This document shows, in pieces, positions 51,999 to 63,582 of a stretch of 64,000 nucleotides of DNA. This DNA is from Muricea muricata (lineage: Eukaryota > Cnidaria > Anthozoa > Malacalcyonacea > Plexauridae): assembly GCA_963855995.1 (NCBI GenBank), contig OY979716.1, forward strand, positions 89,119,042 through 89,183,041, read 5' to 3'. Positions within the stretch are counted from its first letter, which is position 1. The number at the start of each line of letters is the position of its first letter. The notes beneath the pieces were generated by a model that was not told where the DNA came from, did not search any database, and saw nothing but the letters and a program-made list of their open reading frames with translations. The position numbers and the translations under genes are program-made.

Positions 51999-52340
51999 AA
52001 GGAAAAGACTGTATAATAATTCGTTTATCAATCTAAGTCAATCAAATCTGTCCTATATTTAATATAAACATCGTCATCTAATATAACATCACTTTCTGCT
52101 ATTTCTGAGTTATCAGATAAAGTTCTTCGTCACTGTCGTCCATGACCGGCCGCACACTATTAGGACAAGATTTACGCGATCTAGCTTTGCATGAACGCCT
52201 ATTTTAGATGAATTCATGATGCGTTGGCTTGACAATTGCAACAACAGTATTAATTTTCCGTTACAAATACAACAATACAAAGTTATTAAAAAGTAGATTC
52301 ATATTCACCTGACACTGCAGAGAACAACGAAAAACTCGTT

Positions 52341-52411
52341 GTCTCGCGCGGGATTCGAACTCGCATCTTTGGGTTTCTAGACCGCCGCTCTACCAATTGA
52401 GCTATCGAGTC
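52341..52411 (-). other. tRNA-like body, copy 1
   Basis: 71 nt with D arm GCTC-AATTGGTA-GAGC, T arm GCGAG-TTCGAAT-CCCGC and a partly paired acceptor stem. The anticodon arm is poorly paired (loop CTAGAAA), so a functional tRNA is doubtful; most likely a SINE head. Confidence 0.55.
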
Positions 52412-52990
52412 AACTGGACTTGGTAGCGAGTCTTATCCAATTTACGTGTACGAAATATTTTCGTGACGACTTAACGCTTGTCTTTGAGGACGCGCAGTGT
52501 TTCAATTCTATTTTAGAACCATCCTCAGAGATATGAAAAACTAGATGTCATAAAATGTCTATGTGTTATGTGTTAAAAATATATATCTAGTTAAACTGTT
52601 TTTGTAATCATATAGTAGCATACATGAAAACGTGATGGGATATAAATTTTGCCTTGTAATGGTAACACCCAATCCCACATAAGGACGTCACGGACATGAC
52701 TTGGGATGGTGTGATAGATTGTGGTGAGATTATGAAGCACAAAATAGGAACAAATATATCAGTAAACATGTTCCATTTACGTAAAGGAAGTTGTGGGTAG
52801 TAAAATATGTATTCTTGTTCTGATCGTATAAATAGAGGTCAAAAGTGAATGTGAGTTAGGTGGTATGGATATAGTTGTGTGTGTTGGTTGAGTTCGTATT
52901 GTGGAGCGCGTGAGTGGCATAGAAGTGAGATTATTGATAGCAGTGAGATCATATTAATCTGACACTGCAAAGAACAACGAAAAACTCGTT

Positions 52991-53061
52991 GTCTCGAGCG
53001 GGATTCGAACTCGCATCTTCGGGTTTCTAGACCGCCGCTCTACCAATTGAGCTGTCGAGTC
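52991..53061 (-). other. tRNA-like body, copy 2
   Basis: As copy 1, but with a better acceptor stem (GACTCGA against TCGAGAC, one mismatch). Same weak anticodon arm. Three substitutions relative to copy 1 by eye. Confidence 0.55.
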
Positions 53062-54273
53062 AACTGGGATTGGTAGCGAGTCTTATCCAATTTAAGTGCA
53101 CGAAATATTTTCGTGACGACTTAACGCTCTGAAATAGAATTGAAACACTGCGCGTCCTCAAAGACAAGCGTTACAATTATACATATAGTTCTAACAAATG
53201 TTTACGTTATTCAAAACGCAGCCCGCAAACTTGTATTTATTTCCAAATAAGAATCGTTCCTTTTCTCAAGTAAAGCTGCAATTCACATAAATGTTTTCTG
53301 AAGTTATTATGCAAGTTAGGTTAATGAATAAATTAAGTTGGCACGAACCGATTTTGCTTAAAATATGGAGGCTTGTGCGATGTTTTAAACGGTTTAGACT
53401 CAAGAAATTTTTTTGAAATTTTCATCAGCAATACATATACACGGATATATTGCCCACTCACGTACCGAGTCGAAATCATTTTTTAACATTAAAGTTTTGC
53501 AAGCCGTATTTACGACATGAATTATTACCCGACACAGGTATCGAAGTATTCAATTTCTTATCTTTTCAGTTTATTCTACATTGTCAGCACCCAAACAATC
53601 TATTTCAATATTAATAATACTTCCTACATTGATGAGGCTTCACAAAATAGAGAGCAATAACATTTCAGATTTCATTCATATTTTTATTCACCCTCTACAT
53701 AGATTGAGAATACAGAGATGCGCCACTGAGTATACTTCACTAATGATTTCGCTGTCTCACGGGTTACGTAATACCAACACGCATTTCCGGCAAGTACATT
53801 TGTTCGAATTTCAAATAATATAAATGTATTATAGAAAAATGGTTTCTGCCGTTTTATAAGTATAACTTCATTTGTTGCTTTAAATATACAAGAAAACCTA
53901 TAATTCCGCAAACCAAGGCAATGTAGCGCAAAGTTTTTTTTAAAATCCCCGTTTATTTGACATTTCCCTATCTAGTTCCTTATAAAATCTTGCATGTGTA
54001 CTTGCCAGAAATGAGCGAACCCAAGCCATTCACGTAAGACAAGAAATACCCCGAGTAGCACATCCTTAATTTATGCCCTGTCCACTATTACTGACTCTTT
54101 GTTTAAAAATGCACATAGTATAATCCATAAGACCATAAATGGTCTATGTAGTCTGTATAAATTGTGTAAGTTTACCTTACAACGTCATTTGATTAACAAT
54201 AAGAAGAATAAAACAATAAAATGTAAGCAATACTTGGCCCGCCTCAAAAAATGATTCTACCACTCGTTTGAAA

Positions 54274-55074
54274 TTAGTGTCTGCCAAACCAAGTCTGTGT
54301 CGTGGATGACTGAGCAGAAGAACACCTGTGAGCTGGATTGGCACAATGATAGACACCAAAATTATCTTCACCCTCACCATCACAAGATAGACTCCCAGTG
54401 GGTCGAAATTCACAATTCCATAAAGCGGGGTAATACGAATCACTATGTAAAGAGTGAAAGAAAATTTGGGAGATCAACACAGTGCAATCTCGACAACTTT
54501 GTCCTCTTATATCGATCTGCTCAACCAAAAGACACAAGCCACCAGACGCGTGGGTTAATATATCAATTTGATCTGTAGCCACTTGAAGGTAATCACGATA
54601 AACAACACCATCAGTATCATAGTTGCAGGTCACGCGGAATTTGCTTGAATCTTCTTGAATAGATTGCATTCTGAATTTAGAAAGACGATATGCATCCCAA
54701 CGAGGAGAGGTCGAATTGACAGCAAAATCCATGGGAAACATCTTCTGGGCAAATGTTTTTCTGTTTTGTAGTTCATACGACTGGATCAGTGTCCATGCGT
54801 TTGTTGAATTCAAATCAAAATCGCAGAAAACGTCAAAAAGTTCCATGTTATCATCGAAGATTTTATATATTCCGGGAATCCGACTGCCATTGTCGTAGCC
54901 GCGGCACGATTTAACCCCATGTTGACAAAAGTTTCCTGCATAACCTGGTGGACAATTGCATTTGAAACGTGGTGTTATATAATCTGTAGGAAACTGTGGC
55001 TCGAAACTCCCGCCATTATGACATGGGTTAACAAGACAAGCTGGAGAGCACGAAGAAGATGAAGCTACGCCAAT
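54274..55074 (-). CDS. EGF plus fibrinogen-like terminal exon of a secreted protein (copy B)
   Basis: Paralogue of 28747-29547 with the same acceptor position (exon starts 55074, after TTACAG) and stop (54274-54276). It opens IGVASSSSCSPACLVNPC, with an EGF-like domain (PCHNGGSFEP, GYAGNFC), then the fibrinogen-like domain (SPRWDAYRLSKFRMQSI, QIDILTHASGGLCLLVEQ, EDNFGVYHCANPAHRC). The frame is fully open. Relative to copy A the first 90 residues of the fibrinogen-like part are nearly identical, while the last 100 differ at about a quarter of positions. Most of the differences change the amino acid. Expected to be spliced to the PAN exon at 62676-63000 across a transposon-filled intron. Secreted; ligand unknown. 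Confidence 0.8.
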   Translation of the reverse strand: MGVASSSSCSPACLVNPCHNGGSFEPQFPTDYITPRFKCNCPPGYAGNFCQHGVKSCRGYDNGSRIPGIYKIFDDNMELFDVFCDFDLNSTNAWTLIQSYELQNRKTFAQKMFPMDFAVNSTSPRWDAYRLSKFRMQSIQEDSSKFRVTCNYDTDGVVYRDYLQVATDQIDILTHASGGLCLLVEQIDIRGQSCRDCTVLISQIFFHSLHSDSYYPALWNCEFRPTGSLSCDGEGEDNFGVYHCANPAHRCSSAQSSTTQTWFGRH

Positions 55075-55889
55075 CTGTAATTAAAAATGAAACAAAAATT
55101 AAATGTTGCAACACTGTAAGAAGAACATGGACAACAAGCAGCTGCAAAATAATCTATAAAAGATTCGTATTTTTAGTAATTAAAGACCATATGATTTGCA
55201 TTTGTTAGAACTTCCAAAACTATATATTAATTAATAATCAACATAATCGATAACGAGGGTCAATGACGAGGTAAAATGGCTTGAATGTCCATCTATGGAG
55301 GTGCCCACGGTAAAGCGATAGCGCGTAATTCATTAAGTAGAGAGATATGCCACCCCTGACTGCAGCATCGTATTCGAGCAGCGGTCGAAGTTGGGTACAT
55401 TTTGGCACATGAAGTGAATAAGACGAATCAATTTCTAGACTGTTCAACTGGTGTAATCTCCTATGCCCTTTACGGGTAATGTCTTCTTATATAAGAATTC
55501 ACATCATGTAAATTGACAGCCAACACCGAGCAAGGTCCCCAGTATAAAGATTGGGTTGTTGTGGGATAGATTTTCTAAAACAAATCCACGTCTTTTGCTT
55601 TCATCGTATTCAACTTCATTTTTTAGTATCTGACCAATTTTGCACATAGTCTAAAACTTCCTGCATGTTGTCACACTTTCCCTCCTATACACTATTGATC
55701 TAAGTCATTAATATGAATGTTAAAGTTTAAAGTGCCTATATGAAAACGAAATTTTGTCCAACTATTCATTGATCGCTTTGCAAAGTTTGTTTAAAATCGC
55801 AGTGTAAATTCCTTGGTAGAATGCGAATTTGTTTAACTCGTTTTCTTCTCAAGATATTTTACTCTATGCCATAGATATAGAGATTTACC

Positions 55890-56445
55890 TGAGGTAAACC
55901 TGCGAAATAAAAATCGTATTTTCTCTGTGGAGAAGCGAGTAACTGTCGGCACTAGCTGTGCGATTTTTTCACTAGTAAAAAATTATCGTATCAGCATTTT
56001 GATTGGCTATACGGTTTTTCTGACTAGGGAATAAAATCGTATTGTCATTTTGCTCAAAACATGACCGCCGTGTTGGGGGAAGACGCGAAAAGGTTATTTC
56101 GCTTTTATGTCAAAAAGAGGAAAAGCTTTTTAATGATAATCATGAAACGGAAAGAAGAACAGCTTTGACTTACTATTTAGGCCAAATAATGAAGAAATAA
56201 AAGTTATTAATCTGTTTTGAAACTTTAATATTTTGTTTCGACTTTGACAGCTTTCCTGTGTCTATATATTCTCTATATGTATGGCATAAACAAATTACGG
56301 CGTGGTTGTACTGCATGGTTTTTATAACGCACTTGTTGTAAAAGATTGCTAAACTCACTCGTTCGCTGCGCCCACTCGTTCGTTTGGCAATCTTTTACAA
56401 CTCGTGCATAAAAATCGTACGCACTCGCTAACCATGCAGTAATCT
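55890..56445. mobile_element. Non-autonomous Crypton-related element
   Basis: The left part (TTTTTCACTAGTAAAAAATT, CATTTTGATTGGCTATACGG, TTTTGCTCAAAACATGAC) parallels 19690-19815, and the right part (TTGTAAAAGATTGCTAAAC, CACTCGTTCGCTGCGC, CAACTCGTGCATAAAAATCG, CCATGCAGTAATCT) parallels 21519-21675 of the Crypton-like element nested in DIRS. The recombinase gene is missing. It is present in duplication copy B but not at the matching place in copy A. Confidence 0.72.
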
Positions 56446-56788
56446 ACGGGAGCCCATAGAGGACATGCTGCAAATAGATTTATTGAAGTAACTTCCTTTT
56501 AACTTGCAGAAATTATATTACTATTGCAGTGCTCCCTGTGAGCTATTTTTACTCTTTATTGGTCTTTACGGTCTTATTTCTGAATGTAAAATCTCAAAAT
56601 ATCACAACCGCTTCTGAAAATTCCAAGATCTCTGGATAAAATCCCAAGGTTGGCAACACGGTTTTCGATTTGTTACTTGGTAGGGGAATTTGATCATTGA
56701 TCTCTTCCAAAAGTGGTTAATGAATAATATCTGTACTTCATTTCTTATATGAATTACAAACACAAACATCCATGTTAATTCATGTAAC

Positions 56789-57330
56789 ATGAAATATAGT
56801 GATAATAAGTTTGTTTGTTGCGATAAGAGTATGAACGGTAGATGTTGCAGAAATTCTTTTAATCATGGTTTTAATCGTAATTCATCAATAGAGTCTGACT
56901 CTGATCAAATTGTTGGTATGATTCCACTTCAGAAATTGATTTTGACAATTCCGACAATACAGATGAAGGCCAAGAGGTAGAAGATGAAAGCGATCCCTGG
57001 GAAGCATTGAGAATAGCAGAAGCAGAAAAACCTGACAGAATTTGAAAAGTCAAACCAAAACCTTACTGTAGATGGTTTTGAAGAGAAAGAGGCTAAGGAC
57101 AAAGCATATTTAATCATTCCAGCAAAGCTTCAAAAAGACTTACAGCACGCTTATCTAAAACGCCTGCTGCGGATCGCACAATTGATGAAAGGTCGGATAC
57201 ACAAAAAGATTATGACAACGAAAGATGCTTTTTGTAAACGATCATAATTTCGACCCAAAGGAAGCCTTAGAGGCAGCTACTGATAAAACAAAATTTTTAA
57301 TGAAAAGACTCTTCAGTGACACGCATCCAT
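56789..57330 (+). pseudogene. Frameshifted remnant of an unrecognised coding sequence (copy B)
   Basis: Counterpart of 30624-31170 with the same broken structure (DESDPWEALRIAEAEKP, frameshift, TEFEKSNQNLTVDGFEEKEA). Family not recognised. The shared frameshift shows that it was already dead at duplication. Confidence 0.5.
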
Positions 57331-57422
57331 GATCGAAATGTAGTAAAATTAGAATTAGTGTACCATTAGAAGATAAAGATGCAAACAAAACAGAGATAAA
57401 CGTGGCAAACACTTTAAGAATA

Positions 57423-59530
57423 TGTTGAGTACTGTTGAGTTACGTAACCGGATGTTACGTAATCGAACCGAATCATGTTTTGATACGAACGAGGAATGTT
57501 GTATTACTGTTGTGAATCGTAAATAAAACCATAAAACACTACATTGGCGACGAAAAAAACTTTTTACTTCAGCCAAAGCCTTCGGTCTAAGCGACCTAAA
57601 CGGGCTTAGTTCAAGTAAAATCGAAGTATCGAGCAGAGTTACGACATGGCAACGCCACTGTTTGGCAAAATCGACGAGTTTAATGGCGACAATGAGGAAT
57701 GGCACCATTATCGAAGAGAATGAATAACTTTTTCGCAGCAAACGACATCGACGATCGAGAAAAACAACGATCAGTCTTCTTGGTTAGTTTGGGGCAAAGA
57801 CGTATTAACTGATTCGAAGTTTGGTGGCTGAGGAGCTGACGAAATTAGTGCAAGACCATTACCAGCCGAAGCCAAGTGTCATCGTAGAACGATTCAAATT
57901 CAACACGCGCTGCCAACGGTCAGGTGAATTGCTAATTTGGCACCAATTTGAACGAACTGTTGCGAGATCGCATTGTTTGTGAGACAAGTGATACCAAAGT
58001 TTAACGACGTTTGTTAGCAGAACCAAAACTGACTCTCAGGCGCGCACCTGACCTTGCTATTGCCCTTGAAACATCCGATAAGGACGCTTTAAACCTGCAG
58101 AAGAGTACTTTACAAGGCGAGGATGTTGTACATAATTTAGATGATACAGTTAGAGATCCCAAGGGCCCAAATACTTTTACAAGTGTAATCGGTGTGACGG
58201 AAGAACAGCCCTACTCAATGTCGTTTTCAGGTAGCTAAATGCCATGCATGTGGAAAAATTGGTCAGTTATCCAGAGCATGCAGAAGCAAAGGGAAGGGAA
58301 AGCAAGAGGGGGGCAATCAGAGGAAACAGTGGTCCAAGGGAAAACCAACTTACCACTTTTCGGAACACCGCCCGAATAGTGAAGACAGCTCTGAGGAAGA
58401 GAGTCCCCCACCAATATACTCATTGTTCACATTTGGTCAGAAGAACACCACCCCATAAAAAGTGAAATTATATATCAATAGGAAAACTGTAGATGTGGAA
58501 GTTGACACAGGTGCTTCCTTGTCTATCATTAGTGAAGAAACCTACTGTATGCTTATTTACAAAGTCAAGGGAGATCCTCACCTTTGCAAGGTACAGAATG
58601 TAGTGCTCCGTACATACACTGTTAAGGGAAGGAATTCAAATTGCCTTTGCTCGTTGTGAAAGAAAAAGGTCCAGCTCTCTTGGGAAGGAATTGGCTGGGG
58701 GAATTACGGCTGAACTGGCACATTATTAAGCAATTATCACCAGTAAACGAGCGGTTAATGAGAGTAGTTCAAAATTATTCACATCTGTTCAAAGAGGGTC
58801 GGGGTACCCTCCAAGGAGTAAAAGCTAAGATTCATGTTAACTCCTCAGACACATCTGTGTTTTACAAAGCTAGACCAGTACCATATACCTTACGGGACAA
58901 AATAGAACATGCGAAATATTAGAAATGGTAGGAACAATCGAATCTGTTTTTTTTTTCGAAAATGGGCTACCCCATTGTTCCGGTAATGAAACAAGATGGG
59001 AGGGTGAGAGTTTGTGGAGACTACAAACTAACTGTTAACAAGGTCTCAAAATTGGATGCTTATCCAATTCCAAATTTATGTAGTGACTTTCTAAGGAATT
59101 ACTACGAATCAACACCCACAAAGGTCTTTACAGATACAACCGTCTCCCCATCGGCGAAACCTCATCACCTGCTCATTTCAGCGAGTAATGGAGCAACTTC
59201 TTACTGGTATTCCACGGGTGAGGTACTGCTTGATAATGTCCTAATCACTTACATTACAGAGGAAGAGCATCTTTCAAATCCAGAAGTATTATTGAAATGT
59301 CTATCGGATGCTGGGTTACGCCTGAAAGTGTCGAAGTGCCAGTCTATGAAGCCTTTCTGGATTGCTTGGGTCGCCACAACGATAAAGATGGTTTCCATCT
59401 AGTGGCAGCCAAGGTCAACGCCATTAAGGAGGCCCCAGCGCCTAACAAATGTCAAATGGCGCAGGTTGTCTGTAACAACACTAACCAAATGTTTATACAA
59501 ATTTATTGTATCAGCTTTGTGCACGACATA
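57423..59530 (+). mobile_element. Truncated Ty3/Gypsy-like retrotransposon (copy B)
   Basis: Counterpart of 31258-33300. LTR-like 57423-57543, primer-binding-like TTGGCGACGAAAAAA, gag ATG at 57646, protease VDVEVDTGASLSIISEE (about 58490) and the start of RT. The zinc-knuckle region retained here (58240-58300, CHACGKIGQLSRAC) has Gln in place of the zinc-binding His, and a stop just before it. The catalytic RT box is absent. Frameshifts are shared with copy A. Confidence 0.76.
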
Positions 59531-59577
59531 ATTATATACTTTCAATAATATCTATAACTATATAACAGTTATATGTC

Positions 59578-59692
59578 ACTCTCCTCCACAGAGGCTTTTT
59601 GATCTCTTAAAATAGCGCCTCCTCATAGTCTTACATGACTTTTCTACAGATAATGAGGTTCACGGAGGATTGTGGAAGCCTGTGTGGAGGAG
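59578..59692. mobile_element. 115-bp MITE, copy-B-only
   Basis: Left CTCTCCTCCACAGAGGCTT; right, the inverse AAGCCTGTGTGGAGGAGA. The matching place in copy A (near 33336, GTTATATGTCACGTTATATA) is uninterrupted, so this inserted after the duplication or was lost from A. Confidence 0.78.
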
Positions 59693-59980
59693 AATGGTTA
59701 TATATTGTGATAATTATGTAATAAGATATAACTTTCTGTCATGTGTAGAAAAAATAAAATAGCTTATTCAATTTACTTTAAACATGTGACTTTGACATTC
59801 AAATATAATTTTGAACACTGTCGAATCACAACCATACAAGCTTAAACTTTACGCAATACAAGGAAATATCACTCTATTAAATTGTCACAGTATTAAATAA
59901 GAAAGCCAAGCACCAAGACTATCATTATACTCGTATACACAGATCGACTGACCTAGACATTTATGATACAAAGTATTTGA

Positions 59981-61268
59981 GTGGCAGTCTCCCTAAGAGC
60001 GGTCCATTTATCTTCGCGTCAGAAAATCAATTTCCCTGAAACTTGGCACACTGAAAGTGTTTCGTACACAACTAACAAAAATGGAAAATTTTTTTTAAAA
60101 TATTCTCTTTGCTTTTCCTAGAAGCTCAAACTCACTTTGGTCTAAACCGGGTCATTTTTCATCCAATTCAAGGCGAAATTTCGAAATATTTAGGACTTAG
60201 CTGTATCAAAACTAAATACACTAGCAAAAAGTTTTGTACGCCGTTTGTTTTATTCATCTGTAGTTATAAGCACATACAAATGTAAAATTGCAGTTGGTAA
60301 GATATTCTTCAAAGTAACCCCTTTAAAGTAACCCCGTAAAGGTTGCTTAGTTGGTAAGATATCCGGCTTCAAAGTAACCCCTTTAAAGTAACCCCTTTGT
60401 AAAGTTTCCGGAAGTAGACTAAATTATAACAAACTTTGAAAGTAAAATTCGCGATTGTTCGACCAAAATCAAAATAAAGAATTACACTCACATACGTGGG
60501 GTTTCCTCTGCATAACAACTGAGAACTGCTCCATACCTAGCTAAAATTTGTTATTGTCGCAATATTCTGAATCTATTTTCATTTATATTTGCGTAGATAG
60601 TCCATGTATCTTTGTTTTGGTGGGCTTATGAAATAATTTTAGAGAAAATTCGAGCTAGGAGTAGTTCTTTGGCGATCATTTCAGTGCGAGGTACAAATTG
60701 TTACTTAGCTATGTAAACAAAGCGCCTACTTAGCCAAATTGACTTTCTTAGCGCTTCGCCCACAGCCGCATATCTGCAAGTTTGACTTTAAAACTTTGAA
60801 GATGAAGTTTGTATCATTATATGAGTGTGATTTTTTATTTTGATTTTGGTCGAACAATCGCGAATTTTACTCTCAAAATTTGTTATAATTTAGTCCACTT
60901 CCGGAACCTTTACAAAGGGGTTACTTTGAAGGCGGATGTCTTAAGAACTAAGTAATCAATGAATTTGACATTTGTACGTGTTTATCACTAAAGATGAATA
61001 AAGGAAATGGCGTACAAAACTTTTTGCTAGTGTATTTAGTTTTAATACAGCTAAGTCCGAATTATTGCAAAATTTAGATGAAAAAGATGAAAAACGACCC
61101 GGTTCAAACCAAAGTGAGTTTGAGCTTCTAGGAAAGCGGAAAGAGAATAATTTAAAAAAGTTTTCCATTTTTATTAGTTGTGTACAAAATTCTTTCAGTG
61201 TGCCAAGTTTCAGAGAAATTGATTTTTTGACGCGAAGATAAACGGACCACTCTTAGGGAGACTGCCAA
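59981..61268. mobile_element. TTAA-type foldback (copy B of 33626-35401)
   Basis: GTGGCAGTCTCCCTAAGAGC to CTCTTAGGGAGACTGCCAA, left flank TTGA (mutated TTAA), right flank TTAA (61269-61272). Lacks the 427-bp nested MITE and shows a local internal rearrangement with a duplicated TTCAAAGTAACCCCTTTAAA segment near 60310-60395. Confidence 0.85.
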
Positions 61269-61618
61269 TTAATATCTCAGAAATATCATGACAACGTACC
61301 TTATGACACTACGTTCCGCAGTTTAAAGAATCGAGACTGCACTACGTAAATATCCACATGATGAAACATTTCGCTAAGGCTACTTTCCGCTGTTGCGTTT
61401 TTTCCACATGCGCGTACGCACATAAAAGTAAGTTTATATCCTTTTAACTATGTCTTATGAAATAGTTACGAAAGATTTAATAGTTGAGAAAGATTTAAAC
61501 TCTTTCGTGCTCACACGCACGTTGGAAAAGCGTAACAGTGGAAATGAGCCTTTCATGACATAACACTTTGACTTTCTCGAATGAACTAGCTCACTTTGAT
61601 TGATGTCATATATATATT

Positions 61619-61872
61619 ATGATGCCTACCCCTTGCTTCACCCCATTTTTACCCCATGTTCACCTCATGTTTAACCCATGTTCACCCCATGTCAAATCAA
61701 ATACTATAGAAGCTGATTATAAATTTCGCCTAATACAAGCTGATCATGAATTCTGCCAGATACAAGCTCATTATAAATTCGCCAGATACAAGCTCATTAT
61801 GAATTGCGCCAGATACAAAACATTATAAATTCCGCCAGATACAAGCTCATTATAAATTCCGCCAGAAACAAG
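61619..61872 (+). repeat. Imperfect tandem repeats (copy B)
   Basis: Same arrays as 35752-36005, unit number unchanged, only a few substitutions. Confidence 0.8.
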
Positions 61873-61948
61873 GCATGTCGCAAATTAACTAATATAACTG
61901 AGCCTTTGATGTCTCCATAGTTCAGAATCACCCGTGAGACTTTATTTA

Positions 61949-62442
61949 GGGCCTGTTTATATGACGGATGAGACGGACGTTTTCATCTCGCATTGAATTT
62001 TAAATTTCGTTTATATGAGAGGCTGGACGAGACATTCAACAAGACATAAACAAAGCCTGGACAATAGTAAAATATTGCAAAAAAGCTTTTTTTCTTTGTC
62101 TAAATTGATGTTGCTCCAATTATGCACTACTTCAAAGTTAACACAAATAAAATAATAGAATGAAAAGAAGTTCGTCCAAATAAGTGCAGGAATTGTCAGA
62201 ATGAAAAATTGAGTTAGTACCAGTCAGGCGGGATAAAGTATTTATAAGACAAAAATCGTCCCGCTTGAGGCGGGATCCCGGCTGCTGAATGCGAGATCCT
62301 GCCTAGGTGGGACAGGACAAAAAACGTCCCGGCTTCATATAAACGGAATGCGATAAATGTCATAGAAGCATATACATGCCGGGATCCCGAGTAACGTCCC
62401 GTCCCGCCAAATGTCCAGTCCCGGCTTTCATATAAACAGCCC
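61949..62442. mobile_element. 494-bp MITE, TTTA flanks (copy B)
   Basis: Orthologous to 36082-36575, same ends and flanks; it was therefore present before the duplication. Confidence 0.75.
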
Positions 62443-62675
62443 TTTAGAGTTCTTAACGCGCCCTTAACTATGTGTCTCATTTTTAACCCTTGAAATTGAA
62501 AAGTGTTGGTAGAAGTATTCGTTCCCCACAAGATATACATGTGTTTAACAAATTCTAGTCCCAAATATAGGCTGTCATATTGTGCTTTCACTTCAGAGTA
62601 AAATTTATTGGCACTAGTATTCGTAAAAATACTAATACTAAAGTTTAGAATACTAAAAGCAATTAAAGTTCGTAC

Positions 62676-63000
62676 TTGCGATGCAGTTGGATGCATGTCG
62701 TAATAAGTACACTCTGTCATTGTTACCAGTGTTGACTGGAATTGATTGGATGACGACAGCTGACATTCTGTTTCGTTGCACATTTGAAACGAGAGACACA
62801 GACAGTCTTCCAAGCAAGCAAAGAAACATTCGATAACAGTTTTCATTGTAAGATTACGGAACGCGAAATCAGTCAACGCCTTGTTTTTCAACGCTTTGTC
62901 TAATTCGGCCATGTATGAATTCACCGAGACTCGCTGACATACAAAGCTTGTTATAATAACGACAGCGAGGAAAGAATGAAACGCAGATCTTCTATAAACG
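62676..63000 (-). CDS. Signal peptide plus PAN/apple-domain exon of a secreted protein (copy B)
   Basis: Nearly identical to 36809-37133: same acceptor (TTCTTATTTCAG), hydrophobic signal stretch AFHSFLAVVIITSFVCQRVS, PAN cysteine pattern (IECFFACLEDCLCLSFQMC, NETECQLSSSNQ) and donor CAA/GTACGA. I saw one amino-acid difference in the coding part (Val to Ala in SYMVELDK). The initiator Met must be in a preceding exon to the right, possibly beyond the window. Likely spliced to 54274-55074 to give a secreted PAN-EGF-fibrinogen-like protein. Confidence 0.75.
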
Positions 63001-63186
63001 CTGAAATAAGAAAAAAGCTCAATAAAATATTTGTATCAATTGTATGTGCGCAATGCTATTTGCTCTTTAAATAAGTTTCACAAAACTTTAAATAAGTTTT
63101 AACTATATACTTTTTAGCTTCGAGCAAAACTCTCATGTTTGACTGGATTTGACAAAGAATGAAAATATATTATCGAGGCTAACTGC

Positions 63187-63484
63187 TTTTCTTCGTTTAT
63201 TAAATGCGTTAGGTGGGAAAATCTTCTTACTCGACGAGCCAAAACTAAAGCAAAAACAATGTACAAAGTTCTAAACAAATTGTCTCCGAGTCCGCTTGAG
63301 GAACTGTTTGAATTAACATAAGAGAAATATTCCTCAGTATAACCTCAAGGGATCTTCTACCTCGCTGCAGTTGCCTCAACCCAAAACTGAAAAGTTAAAG
63401 AAAAGTTTTTCTTATGATGAAGCAAAAGTTTGGAATTTTTTATCAGCAGATGTGCGTGGTTCTCCTACATTTACAATATCTAAA
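63187..63484 (+). mobile_element. 3' part of LINE ORF2 (copy B)
   Basis: Counterpart of 37320-37620 (LLTRRAKTKAKTMYKV, QLPQPKTEKLKKSFSYDEAK); the following 3' UTR and ACT tail of copy A are missing here. Confidence 0.72.
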
Positions 63485-63582
63485 ATTATTCGTTAAAATA
63501 TGCTATTCAGTTAGAGCGCGAATTCAATTTAAGGGATCAGTCGTAAAGTACCCTGCTATAGATGGGTTATATCAAGAACAGT

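Larger units (their letters stand above)
52309..53172. repeat. Pair of tRNA-like SINE modules in direct repeat
   Basis: Two about 200-bp direct copies (52309-52515 and 52956-53172), each with CTGACACTGCA, AACAACGAAAAACTCGTTG, a minus-strand tRNA-like body, and GAGTCTTATCCAATTTA with CGAAATATTTTCGTGACGAC. The 440 bp between them is unique. In the second copy the last about 40 bp are inverted relative to the first. The right module abuts the start of segmental-duplication copy B. Confidence 0.8.

Noticed and set aside
52341..53061. Two functional tRNA genes
   Set aside because: D and T arms are good, but the anticodon arm pairs poorly and both copies lie in a longer repeated SINE-like unit.
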